Origin: Rhodosporidiobolus odoratus
Taxonomy: Eukaryota; Basidiomycota; Microbotryomycetes; Sporidiobolales; Sporidiobolaceae
Direction: 5' to 3'
DNA length: 64,000 bases
NCBI GenBank assembly: GCA_034387635.1
Contig: JAOANU010000006.1
Coordinates: 1 to 64,000 of the forward strand
Position 1 is the stretch's first letter, and the number at the start of each line of letters is the position of its first letter. The notes under the pieces were generated by a model. The model searched no databases, was not told where the DNA came from, and worked only from the letters and a program-made list of their open reading frames with translations. A program made the translations under genes and the position numbers. This document shows positions 1-11,044 of the stretch, piece after piece.

Positions 1-68
1 GTGAGGTAGTAGAGCGGCGCGCGCAGCGAGGGGGTATTGACGAGGTAGTTGGTGATGGCGAGCGGCAT
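1..68 (-). CDS. 5' end of an unidentified protein-coding gene, cut by window edge
   Basis: An ATG at 68-66 on the minus strand opens a frame that stays open to the window edge and starts MPLAITNYLVNTPSLRAPLY. Only 22 codons are visible, too few for a family call. The codons end mostly in C or G, as in neighbouring genes, and the gene would be divergent from IMP4. The fragment is hydrophobic and lacks an obvious targeting pattern. It could equally be a chance open frame. Confidence 0.35.
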   Translation of the reverse strand, partial: MPLAITNYLVNTPSLRAPLYYL

Positions 69-601
69 GCTGGTGGAGTGTAGCAGGCGAGAAAAGGGCA
101 AAGGTGGTGTCGTCGGATCCGGCAGTGTGATGTACGGTCGCTGTGCAGGTGTTGATAAACGGATATCGAGGGTTTTGGCGAGTCGCAGTATTCGCCTTGT
201 CAGAGCAGAGAGCGGAGACGAGGCGAAGGTGACAAGGGAAGCGGAGGGCGGTTGAAGACAAGGGTCGGAAGCGCCGCGGACGAGGTGATGAGCAGGGCGG
301 TCAAGGCTGACTTGGTTGAGCTAGGCGTGCACGTGGTTTTAAGGCTAGACGGCGGTGGTGACCAGCGAGTGGGGCGCTGGTCGACGGTCGACGGTCGAAA
401 TGAGATGAACGTCGGTGATCGGTGTTGGTACCGGGGCTGATGCGGTGGCATGTCGAGCGTTTACACGCAAGTAGCCACAGTAGCTTAGCAGGGTTAAACG
501 AGGCAGCGAATCGAGAACGGGCGAAGTTGGTCAGACAAGCTCGAAGTTGAGAGTCGTGTAACGCATTTACTACATCTACTGACTGGATAGACACTGTAGA
601 C
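69..601. other. Intergenic region upstream of IMP4
   Basis: No gene found. Short open frames on both strands have no recognisable domain, and their codon use is unlike the flanking genes. It probably holds the divergent promoters of IMP4 and the cut-off minus-strand gene. No clear TATA box was seen. Confidence 0.5.
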
Positions 602-2281
602 ATGGTATGCACACTCTATCCACCCTACTACCCAGTCCCTCCAGTCCTTGACTGACCCTGGGATTGTTGCGCGTCTGCTCACCTCGACTTGATCCTCGCC
701 ACCTTCGATTCGATTCAACTCCCCTCGAACTCACTCTGGAACCCCGATCACTGCCGCAACCGCATACTTACCCGTCTACAGCTACGCCGTCAAGCCCGCC
801 AACGTCGCGAGTTCATCTACAACAAGTCCCTCGAGCAGAAGGAACAACAGATCTATGAACGCAAACAACGCGTAAAAGACCTCCTCGCAAAGGGAAAAGA
901 GGTGCCGAGGGGACATGGCGTCGGCGAGCGCGAGGCAAAGATGGATGCGGGCCAGGAGGGTGCGTTTCCCACTCGCTCTCCCTTTTCTTCCCCGCAAGCT
1001 CACCCCAGCTAACGCGAGAGTGTCTTCCTGTTTGCAGAACCTCTTACTCACATCGACGACGAGTACCAGCTGGCGGGCGTTGAAGACCCTCGAGTGCTCA
1101 TCACCACTTCTCGCGATCCGAGTAGCAAGCTGCAACAGTTCGCCAAGGTATGTTAGCCGGTCGTGCCCGTTCATTCCCTCGCTCCCCGAGCTTTCTCGGT
1201 CTGCGTCGTCCGTTTTGCGCGCCCTGCCAAGATCCTCCTGTTGCATCGTACGGCAGCTGACTCTGCCCCTTTTACAGGAACTTCGCCTTTGCGTCCCCAA
1301 CTCGACCCGCATCAACCGCGGTAACTACGTCATGAAGGAGCTCGCCGACGCCTGCCGAACCAATCAAATGACCGACCTTATCATTGTTCACGAGCACCGT
1401 GGCGTACCGGACGCCCTCATGCTTTCCCACTTCCCTCATGGCCCGACCGTTCTCTTCACCCTGACTGGCGTCGTGCTGCGGCACTCGCTCGGTGCTTTGC
1501 AAGGAACGACGATCAGTGAGGCGTTCCCGCAGTACGTGCTTCTCGTCCCCCCTACGGCCCCTTTCTTTTGCCACTTTGCGTGGCCTTCAGCCATGATCAG
1601 CAATTTCCGACTTCTCTATGGCCATATCAGGCGCTGACACAACCACGCACAGCCTCATCTTTGAAGGTTTCGGCTCCAAGCTCGGTAAGCGGGTACAGGA
1701 CGTGCTCAAGTTCATCTTCCCGGTACCAAAGTGCGTACTTTCTTCCGTTTCCGGCACCCGGCAGCTCACTCACGGTCGGCTCACGTCCCTTCTTCCTGTC
1801 TTCTTTCCTTCCTGCCTCTGCTTTGCCGCGCCGCTCCTGGCATGGCCGTTTCCCTCCGCCTTTGATCTGCACCTCTTCCGCTCCACGTCCTTCGGCCTGG
1901 CTTTCGTGTCCGTTGCCGCAATTCCTCCCACCGCAGAGACGACGCGAAACGAACCCTCACCTTTGTCAACGAGGGCGACTTCATCTCGTTCCGCCATCAC
2001 GTCTTCGTCAAGACCAGTCACAAGGAAGTGCAGCTTGCGGAGGTTGGGCCGAGGTTCGAGATGCGACGTGCGTTTTACGTTTTTGCCGCTACTGACCGCA
2101 CAGCTGCCGTGCCATGTCGGGTCCGAACGGCGGGATCCGCCTTGCCGCGACTCGGCTAACCCACGCTTGTCCTCTCGCAGCATACGAGATCCGGAACGGT
2201 ACCATCGAACAGCAAGAAGCCGACGTCGAATGGGTGCTCCGCCCCTACATGCGGACTGGCAGGAAGCGGAACCAGCTATAA
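602..2281 (+). CDS. IMP4: U3 snoRNP protein IMP4 (Brix domain)
   Basis: Exons 602-604, 782-959, 1038-1147, 1278-1531, 1653-1730, 1937-2067 and 2181-2281 join in frame. The protein starts [17 protein letters not shown], the hallmark IMP4 N-terminus, and continues with [48 protein letters not shown] and [13 protein letters not shown], the Brix-domain core. It ends [20 protein letters not shown]. Imp4 binds U3 snoRNA with Imp3 and Mpp10 in the nucleolar small-subunit processome and is needed for 18S rRNA processing. Exon 1 is only the ATG, directly followed by a GT donor; the acceptor at 780-781 places LRRQ straight after Met, as in the family. Intron positions after exon 2 are supported by unbroken homology. 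Confidence 0.95.
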
Positions 2282-2575
2282 GCCAACTTTCGCAAACCCT
2301 CCTTTGCCGTCACTGTTCCTGTTGTTGCGCCTCGCCCGTCGCCCGTCGCCCTTCGCCCGTCCCGACTGTTGTAGATTACGTCTGAGGGCGCAGTGGACGT
2401 TAGAGTGCTGTACTACAAGCTTTCCCCGTCTAGACTGTCCGCATCTTCCCTTCGAGCGTAGTCTGCAGAGCGCGTTCCGCACATTGAGCTTGCTCGCAGC
2501 CGAGGACACAGTGGAGGAGCGTTGCAACAATGATACAACAGTGTAGAAGGTATAGCTGCAAGCGAAACACACGCC

Positions 2576-3710
2576 TCAGACAACTCCTTCTCCCAGCCTT
2601 TCCTTGGGTGTCTGCCGGTGAAGGTAGTGATCAGCCACATCTGTACAACTCGACACCCTACTAGCGGAAACTACGAGGGTAGACGAAGGCGTGCTCACCG
2701 TTTCCTGCACTGGTGGCTCGTCGACAAAGTCGGGCAAATCGCTCGTAGCGTCTTCCCGCAAGTACGAAGGGATACCTTGCTCTTCCTCGGCAAAGTCGTC
2801 GCCGAGTGCGTCGAGTTCTGCGCAGGGAGAGTCGAACCGAAAGAGAGAGGTACGAAATGGCCACGAGGAAAGGGTCAGCCAATCAGTCCGGTGAAGGTTC
2901 CAGACCGGCTCGTCGTGGACTTCTAGCCGCTGGACTTGTCAAGCTGCTCCAGCTACTTAGTGCTTGCATGGAGAGGAGGACTAGCGCACCCGCTTCCAGA
3001 TCGGCCTCGTCCACTTCGTCCGGCACCCCATATGTCCGCGACATACTCTCTTGCACCTCATTTGCCTGGTCGATGAGATCTTCCATATCGTAGTGCATTT
3101 GCTTATGGTCGTCAGGAAGGAGAACAAGGAGAATTGGTAGAACCCGCGGGTGGAAGGTCAGTGGCCGCAGACGAGGTAAGAGAGACAGCCTTGGCAGAGG
3201 CAGCCGCGACGCACCTCAATTTTGTCCACATCGAGTTTGCCATACTGCTTCTTGAGCTCCTTATTCGCTGTCTTCATCGCATCCACCGTAGCCATAGTGT
3301 TTCGCAGGTTCTCCGTAGTAATCGACGCTTGCTCCATATTAAAGGTTTGCTGTTGTAGCTGTCCGATCTGGGACTCGTAGAGCTTCTTCTGCTTAAGGAC
3401 CCGCAAGGCTCGCTGCTGCACCGCGTTCTGCGCAGGGAGGAAAGGACTACTTAGTGGATCTTGCTCGCTCGAGGCGTCTTCTCCGGCACTCGATGAGCTC
3501 GACCCTCGGGGTCTCGCTACGGACAGAAGTACTGACCTTTCCCGGCCCATCCCTCATCTTCTTCATCTGATCCCGATACTTTGTCAACTCGGCATCCAGC
3601 TTGCGAATCTTGACCTCGATCGAGTCGATGCGCTGGTCGGTGGAGGCGATGGCGTCAGAGAGGGAGGGTTTGACTTTTCCGCCAGAGGAGGAGCCAAAGA
3701 GGCGGTTCAT
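2576..3710 (-). CDS. VPS60: ESCRT-III-associated protein VPS60/CHMP5
   Basis: Exons 3710-3537, 3427-3215, 3101-2990, 2817-2699 and 2611-2576 give 217 aa. The start [12 protein letters not shown] and the blocks [45 protein letters not shown] and [19 protein letters not shown] match CHMP5/Vps60 rather than CHMP4/Snf7, whose N-terminus differs. The C-terminal half has the family pattern [36 protein letters not shown] and a short acidic tail. It is a coiled-coil SNF7-fold protein acting at the endosome in multivesicular-body sorting, working with Vta1 to stimulate Vps4. Every intron has a GT donor and an AG acceptor and keeps frame. The ATG at 3710 is the conserved family start. Confidence 0.95.
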
Positions 3711-4370
3711 GGTGAGGCTAGTCGGGGAGGGGGGATGAAAAAGGAAGTGGGGCTGCGAGAAAAAACGAGAGCGAGGCCGTCAGTGCTGATAGACGGGCCG
3801 TTGTGGGGCAGAGCAGGACTATCGGCCAGCGCTCTGTAGTCGCTCGCGTGTCCGTACGTGGCTACTCGAGCTTTATCGAGGCCAAGGTGGGTAATCCTCG
3901 TCGACTCGCCGGGGCAGGAAGCGCTGTAAGGCGGCCCGCGTGGGCCAACGGTCGCGCGTAAGGCTACAGCACAGTGATCCGAGTCGATCCAGGTTCCAGA
4001 TGTCCTGCTCAGGCGTCTTGTCCCCGTCCCGGCTAGTTGATGAACCGATGATGAGGGTTCGTCTACATCGGATGAGGACAGCCAGATGTAGGCATAGGCG
4101 GTAGTGTGGTACATTGAGGCGGATCCAATACTGCGAGCGCTTACGTTGTGCGGAGAACAATCTGAGTAGGGATCAAGACGAGGACGTCGCCGTTCGGAGG
4201 TGGAGCGCCAACTCTATTCAAACTATCTCGGCAATATTAGACGTTTACTGCGATCCAGCCGGGCAATGAACGCAGAGAGAACGCCGTCAACGAGACATAG
4301 TTTGCATACACGTCTTGCACACTCGAGTACAAACTAGCACTGGCGAAAAAAACAAACCTCCTTTCGCCCT
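3711..4370. other. Intergenic region between VPS60 and the BIG1-like gene
   Basis: This is upstream of VPS60 and downstream of the BIG1-like gene, both minus strand. A minus-strand frame at 3707-4114 has no recognisable content and lacks the codon bias of neighbours. No RNA gene seen. Confidence 0.5.
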
Positions 4371-6082
4371 TCAAGCCTTGCTCGCATCCAACCCCACCGT
4401 CCCCGCCATCTTGGTCTCCAGCCCCTCCACCGTCTCAATGTTGGTCAACGCCTGCGCTCCGAGCAGCACAGTCGGAATCAACACCAACAGCGTCACCAAG
4501 ATCGCTGACAAGGAAGAAACGTCAGCGTCCCGTTGCTAAAAGCTACACGACGGTAGCGAAAGAGGAAGCCAAGCGCAACTCACAGAAGACGAGGGCCGGA
4601 GTAAAGAAGACGTAGCGGTGCAGCAACCCGCTCTTCTCCTTGGGCTGGAAGATGCTCGTCCCGTTGTGGCTGCCGTCGTCCTGCAGACCAGGCGTCACGT
4701 CGAGCAGACTCGAGCCATCCCAGTCGCCGGCCGTATAGGGGTCCTCGGCGGCGTACTCCTCGGCTTCGAGCTGGGCAAGCGTCGGGTCCGTCTCGGACGT
4801 AGGCGAGGTCACGTCGGTTACGCCGATGTCGGACGACCCGGCAGCGTACTCCTCGGCATCCGTCGTCGAGCCCGGTGCAGACTTGATGGCGTCGCCCTCG
4901 ACTGCCCCGATCTCCTCCATCTTTTCAATCATTTCCTCCAACGCGTCTTCGGTCGCAATCTCGTCGAGAAGCTCTTCGACGTATTCTTGCTCGAGCTCAT
5001 CAGAGATAGCCTGACGCTTGACAAGCTGAGGGCGCTTCCATTTGAGAAGACGAGGGGCGCGATATTCGCTAGCAGAGCGCTTCGAGTAGGTGGGAATAGA
5101 GGGAAGGGCGGCGACCATGACAGCGAAAGGGTGGGGAAGGTTGACAGCGAGGGTCGAGACAGCAGTATCTGCAGTACAGAAGACATCTCAGTCAGGCCAC
5201 GTCCTCGTGCAAACAGTGGGAAACAAAACGACGCACCAAGATCCGCCACAACGGCCTTACGCTCATCCTTCGCGGCCTGCCCAATTAGGTCGAGCTTGTC
5301 CAGACCTCCGACCTCGACGACCTTGACTGTCTTGTCCCCCTCGCCTTGCCAGAAAGAGGCTTCGTTCGCTCCTTCGATCCGAGCCCCACACTGCTCGACG
5401 AATCGCCGAATCACCCGGGCGGGTGCACTAGATGACGAGCGACCGATTGAAGGCGTCGAGACGTATGGGACGGTGAGAGCACTACCGGCCGTGTCGGATC
5501 GGCCAAAGTGAGCGAGAGCTGAACGGATGCCGGCTGGAGAGGAGCGGGCGGAAGGGAGGAGGGCGAGGTCCGAGTAGTGGAGACCGGGTGCCGAGAAGAC
5601 GAGGAGGGTGGAAAGGGCGCATAGGTCGTCCTGATCGGTTGGGAGAGAAGCAAAGGGCTGTTGGGATTTGGAAGATGGAGACGAGGGAGAAATGGGAGAG
5701 GCGAGAGAGGGGAGAAAGGAGTGCCTAGAGTACACGACAGAGTGTGGGTCAGTACGGGGACTGACAAGCGGGTGTTAATAGACTGTGTATTGTGTGAAGT
5801 ACGCCCCGTGAGTCGGTTAGCCTTGGCAATAGAGTGTTGCCCCCTCGCGCGCTGCGTCAGTCGACCATCTTACCTCGACATTCCTCGGCGCTTGATAGTC
5901 TGATCAGATGACCCAGATGTACAGTTGCTGCACAGTGCACCTGCCCTGGCTAGTTCAGGCGAGGGGGGTGAGAGGGGAACGCACTCTTGTGAAGACCATC
6001 CGATGATGGGGGAAGACCCTTTGAATGCAACAACAGCTTGACTAGCTGCTAGTAGCACTCCCAGAGCTGCTGTCGTATGCAT
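4371..6082 (-). CDS. BIG1/VOA1/Ac45-family membrane protein (V-ATPase assembly or glucan synthesis)
   Basis: Exons 6082-5985, 5724-5237, 5168-4584 and 4504-4371 give 434 aa. The N-terminus MHTTAALGVLLAASQAVVAF is a signal peptide, followed by SSPIIGWSSQE, matching the family motif of a Ser-Pro step then W-S-S. DDLCALSTLLVFSAPGLHYS is the second conserved block. Near the C-terminus a large acidic lumenal stretch precedes GLLHRYVFFTPALVF and one transmembrane helix (SILVTLLVLIPTVLLGAQAL), the Ac45/VOA1 transmembrane domain. Family members reside in the ER or vacuole and assist V0 assembly (Voa1) or beta-1,6-glucan formation (Big1); which role applies here cannot be read from sequence. Exon 1 was joined because its phase matches exon 2 exactly and supplies the only signal peptide. 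Confidence 0.8.
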
Positions 6083-6374
6083 AGCTGGTGTATGCAGCGG
6101 TGCAGACCGAGGTTGAAGCGAGATGGTCAAGAGGAACAACCACAGCCTGAGACGGGGGAGCGAGCGAACGGTTTGCAGTACTCTCAGATTCCGTCTTATC
6201 TGTTGGTAAATACACAGGGTTGCAAAGCTGACTACGACAGCGGCCACGCTCTCAAACGCGACAGACGACGGTTGGTGGGCAATCGCATGCAACTTCTTCT
6301 TTTCTCGACTCCTTCCCCTCTTCTCTTTCGCCACGCTGCCACTTTGATCACGTCACTCGGCAAGCCTACTCCGC

Positions 6375-9300
6375 TTACACGTCATGCCTAAACGCGCACA
6401 GGTTCCCCCGGTCGCACCCTCGAGGCGTAGGAAAGAACCGACACGCCAGACTGCTCCGCCCCTTGTAACCCCCTCGCGTCGTTGTGCCCCCCGACGGGTT
6501 CGCTGGAGGAACGTACCCGTTGTAGTGGTTCGGTCCGCCTCCACCAGGGTAGTTTGGAGTCGGCGGGACCCAGGCGGGAGGACCACCGTAGCCAGAAGGC
6601 GGATGCGGTTGATAGTGCTGCCGCAGGTCAACAAGGGAGGGAAAAAGGGTCAGCTTGCCTGCACGACTGACGGGAAAAAGGACGTGCGGAACGCACAGGC
6701 TGCCCGTAGCCGCCTGGGGCGACCTGGTGCGGGTCATGCGGCCGCGGGTAGTCGCGCGAGGGAGGCGGGGCGTCGTAAGCCGGCGGCGGGTAGTGCGCCT
6801 GCGGAGGCGGCGGGGCTACTCCGATCGACTCGAGCGTGACCCCAGCGAACTGCGGGTTGCTGGCCAGGATATTCTGGATTTGCTCGGGTGGGTACCTTCG
6901 GAGTTCAGCGAGGGTGGCTTCGTCCAGGCCGGAAGCGGAGTGCGGAGCGACGGGTGAAGGTGCAGAGGCGGCGGGAGCCGGGGGAAACAAGCCGCCTCCG
7001 GTCAGCTGGCCAAGCAGGTTCTCGAGCTGGTCGGCGGGAACAAACTCGGTAACGTTCGGCGGGCCGGCCTGAGCGAGGTTGATAATCTCGAGGATGTCGC
7101 TCGTGGTGAGGTCGGAGTGCAGAACCATCGGGTTGGTCGCCTTCTCGTCGAGGGCGGGCTCCTCGGGCGGCTCGCCGGGGGAATCTGGAGGGGTCGAAGA
7201 GGGGTCGACCGCCATGAGGGCAGCTTCGCGTGCAGTCTGGACGGCGGCTTCTGCCGAGTCCGGAGCCTGCCGGGAAAAGGCAAAGTCTTCGGTTTCGGGG
7301 ACGGCGACGGCTATTAATGGAACGTGTAAGTATAAACGGGAGGGAATGCTACATAAACGACTAGTCCGACGCACGTATTGGTTCGTAGTAGTCAATCTCC
7401 TCATCCATCTCGACGTCGAGATGCATGTGCAAGGTCTGGCCTTCTTGCATCTCCATATCACGGAAGTTGGCGGCGGCATCCTATCGAAACGATGATGATA
7501 ATCAGCGCAGGGCCGATTGAGTCGTGGAAGGGAAAACGAGGAAGGGGAGTGAAAAAGCACGCACCTCTCCCTCCGCAAAGACCCTGGCGCCGCTGCCATC
7601 CTTGTTGTCCTCATCCTCGTAATTCGCGCGCTCAATCTCCCTGATGGCGACGAGCTCTTCGTCGGGTCTCCACCGCACGGTCTTCTTCTTCTTACCGTTC
7701 TTGCCGAGCTTGGCGGACGAGGTAGAAGGAGTAGCTTCCGCCTCGGGAACGGGTGAAGCAGCCGACGTACTACGAGGCTTGACGGCAGCGAGCGGTTTCG
7801 GAGCGGGAGCGGGAGGCGCGGCGGCGGCCGGGTCTTTCTTCAAACCGCCAAGAGCCGCGAGGAAAGGATTCGGCTCGACCTTCTTCTTACTGAAAGAAGG
7901 CAGCGCAACCTTCTCCTTGATGGGCAGAGTCGGCTTCTTGGCCTGCTCCTTTTCGGCAGTTTTAAGCTTCTTCGCCGGGCCTGTTGTGATGAGAAATCGA
8001 GAGGCGGGAGAAACATTACTGAGAAGGTCAGCGTGCTTGCGCGGTGTACGCAAGGAAAGTAAAGGTAGCGCACCATCGGCAGCCTCAGTCTTCCGCTTCA
8101 TGGCAGCAGCGGAGGCAGAACTCGAAGACTTGCCGTCGTCCTTCGACGCTTCTTTCGCCGCCTCTTGCACCTTCTTCCATTTCGAGACGAGCTGAGTCGC
8201 CGCAGCCTTGACGGCGCCTGCTTTTAAGGGTAGAGCTATCGTCAGCTAAGGATGGAGGATGGCTTGGAAAGGCAAAGAACGCACCGCCTTCGGGCGCTTT
8301 GTTGCTGATCCGTTTGACCAGGACGGCGACGTTGTAGGCGACGAGGTGATCGAAAGTGAGAGGCAGCTTAACCAGCACCTGCAGCGCGTAGGATACAGAA
8401 GGGGAAGCCAAGGAAACGTCAGCCAAAGGTGCGTGAGTCGTCTAATGAAGTATTGGTCGCCTCCACGGAAAGAACGGAAAAAATAGATATCGGGACTGTT
8501 TCTGTTCTCTCGCTCCCGCAGATACGTACGCTGAGAGCACGCTTCATTCCTTCGTTTCGCGTACTTTGCACTCGGAAAGAATGAGAATGAGAACAGCTCC
8601 AGCCAAAATTCTCGGAAAGTTCCGTTTGTCTCGGGCTGTACAAGCGATCCCTGCTCTGGGTTCGTTCGAGAATGCGCCGCTCGAAGATATGCGCACGCGA
8701 AGCAGCCAATAGAAGGAGGAAAGACCGGAAACGCACCTGCAGCACGGGGGCCAGGGTGTATTGCTCGAGTTCCTTCCGATTCTTCGCCTTGGCCTTGTCG
8801 TTCTTCTTCTCCTTTTCGTCCCCGTCTTTGCTCGAAGCGGAGGAGTAGCTTCGCGCGGCACCTTCTAGCCAGCGTTGAAGAAGCTCCATGCCGCCGCTCC
8901 GAACTTTGCCCGGCGCGGCTCCCTCCTTTTCTTTCCCCTTGCTGCTGGATCCGCCACCGTCTTTCCCGACCTCGACCCAAGCTTTCCAGAACTCGTCCTT
9001 TCCGTACTTGATGAGCTGCGACAAGATTTCAGCACGACCTTCGGGCGGAACATCGCTCGAATCCCCCCAAGGCGAGAGGGTCGACGACTTGTCGACGTGC
9101 GAGAACATGGCGAGGCCCTCGACGACTTTCTGGGCCGTCGAGAGAGCCGCACCGGACAACCGCTTCGAGGTGAGATGCTGGCGGAGAGTCGGAACGAAGT
9201 CCGTCCAATCCTTCGAGTTGTGAACGACGGGGGAAGCGGTGCGGGAGCGCTTCGAGGAGGACGATACGGGCGGAGACATAGCCCGAGCTTTCGAGGCGGA

Positions 9301-10479
9301 GGAAGTAGACGACTTGGTGCTTTTAGCGGATACGGAAGAAGTCGAAGCAATCGGTGGAGATTGCGCCGTGGAAAGAGCGGAAGGGGTAATGGTCAAAGCG
9401 GGTTGGGCGCTCGGTTGCTGCTGGAACGCTTGAGGGCTGAAGAAGGAAGCGGTCGCCGTCGGGTGCTGAAGGAAGGCGCCGTTCGTTGAGGCGGCGACCC
9501 GCTGGCGCTCCTCGTTGATGAGCTGACCTTGGAGAGCGAGGGTGGACGCTGGGTACACAGCGGCTCCGTCGAGGTGAGGCGTGAAGGGCGTCACGGAGCC
9601 CGAGTAGGCGGTCTGCGAGAAGGGTGCGATAGCGCCGCTGTGCGAGGCGGCATAAGCCGACATGGGAGAAGGGGCCCCGGTTGCAGAGTAGGCGGCGTAG
9701 AGGTTCTGGCCGGATCCGTTGGAGGCAGCTGGGTAGCTCGGACCGAGTAGAGACTCCTCCGCGTAACCGTTGGCGCCTGAAGACTCTTCCCCCGCGTACG
9801 AGCTCAAGTCGAGCATGTCGGAAAAGCCATCCTCGCCGGTCATGGTGCCGTTCGAGTTGTGCGCAAGTTGCTGCTGTTGCGGGTGGAAGTGGGCGTTGCG
9901 GTGAGGTTGCTGCTGATGCTGAGCGTGCGCTGGTGGTCTGGATTGCTGTACCTGGGCTTGACGAGGTGCCGGAGAAGGTGCGGGAGAAGGTGCGACGGAC
10001 GTCTGAACGGCCTTTTGGCTGGCGACCTGAATGCGAACGTAGTCGACCAGGGGTTCTCCGTGTCCGAGTGGGACTTTTTGCAGTTGCTGATCGAGCCAAG
10101 CGACCCAGGGCGCCTTTGAAAGGAATTGAACGTCCCACTGACTTTGACAGAGGTGGCGATACCTGTTTGACATGCGAGACGCGGGCAAAGCGAGCAGAAG
10201 AGTCAGCTGTGCGTTCAGAGATCCCAGTAAAGAGTTGTTGCTGCAAACAGGGAGAAGAAAAGCCCCTCCTCGTTCCGTTCCCTCCGCTGAGAAGGTCGGC
10301 GGAGTTGGCCCCTTGCGATTGGTTCCCCTAACTCCGCCTCACAATCACCCCAATGATTGCACTACAAACAGCGTTCATTCTGAAAAGGACAACGGACTGC
10401 TATTTCATCCACCGCACGATGACCCCAGCAGAAGAAAGCAAGTTTACCTGTCCGGGATTGGCGAAACGAGGTCTTCCAT
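6375..10479 (-). CDS. PNUTS/PPP1R10-like PP1 regulatory subunit (TFIIS-N domain, RVxF motif, CCCH finger)
   Basis: Exons 10479-10448, 10162-8737, 8378-8285, 8217-8074, 7980-7565, 7480-7375, 7310-6697 and 6617-6375 give 1024 aa. Order of parts: a conserved-looking N-terminus (YRHLCQSQWDVQFLSKAPW), a long Gln/Ser/Ala-rich stretch, a TFIIS N-terminal/LW-type helical domain (about residues 330-560, including VLVKLPLTFDHLVAYNVAVL and LVSKWKKVQE), then KKKKTVRWRPDEEL, a PP1-docking RVxF motif in the PNUTS context. It ends with a Pro/Gly-rich region and a single CCCH finger (CRFFPTPRGCDRGNLCAFRH). In animals PNUTS recruits PP1 to RNA polymerase II for termination control. The same domain order supports the same role here, but that is inference. 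Exon 1 and the 285-nt first intron are the least certain part. Confidence 0.82.
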
Positions 10480-11044
10480 GTGGTGAACTGAGTACGAGGA
10501 GAAGCGGCCTGTGAGTTAACAAATGGGTCAGCTGCAATGTTTCGGGCAGTAAGAGCAGCAAGGGGCTACGCACTGGCTGGTGATCCAACTCTTTGTGAGC
10601 TGCAGCGAGACGGCAGAGAGGGTTCCGAGTAACGTTGACGCTCGAGGGGTCGGCCTCCAGAAGTTCCCGACAAGGCAGCAGAGGACGCTGGACGCCTCCT
10701 AGTCGTCTAGAGTGAGCTAGATCTCGGTACTGAGTAGCACACTGCGGTCACTGGAGATGCGAGTGACGAGATGTGGACTTGAGGGTGGGAGGAAGGGGGT
10801 GGTGCAGAGATGCGTCTCTCGATCCTTTCGCAAGCCTAGGGGCTGGCTTGTCTACTGTATACTCTGATAGGGGGATCGAATGATCGACTCCGAGTAAGTA
10901 ATCTGAGTCGGATGATGGGAGAGAGGGAGAAGAGGAATCTGAATCGCCCTCAACCTCAACTACCTGCAGTACTGTCTATAGCACCATTGATCTACACCAG
11001 TACACCAGTCTAGCTATTCACCCCTCAGCTGGTTATGCCAGCCA
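10480..11044. other. Divergent promoter region of PNUTS-like and LDB-like genes
   Basis: The start codons of the two flanking genes point away from each other. The LDB-proximal end is rich in CTC/CCT runs, usual for fungal core promoters. No clear TATA box or other gene found. Confidence 0.5.

Noticed and set aside
4618..5511. 297-codon plus-strand frame opposite the BIG1-like gene
   Set aside because: Antisense shadow; it crosses validated introns of the minus-strand gene.
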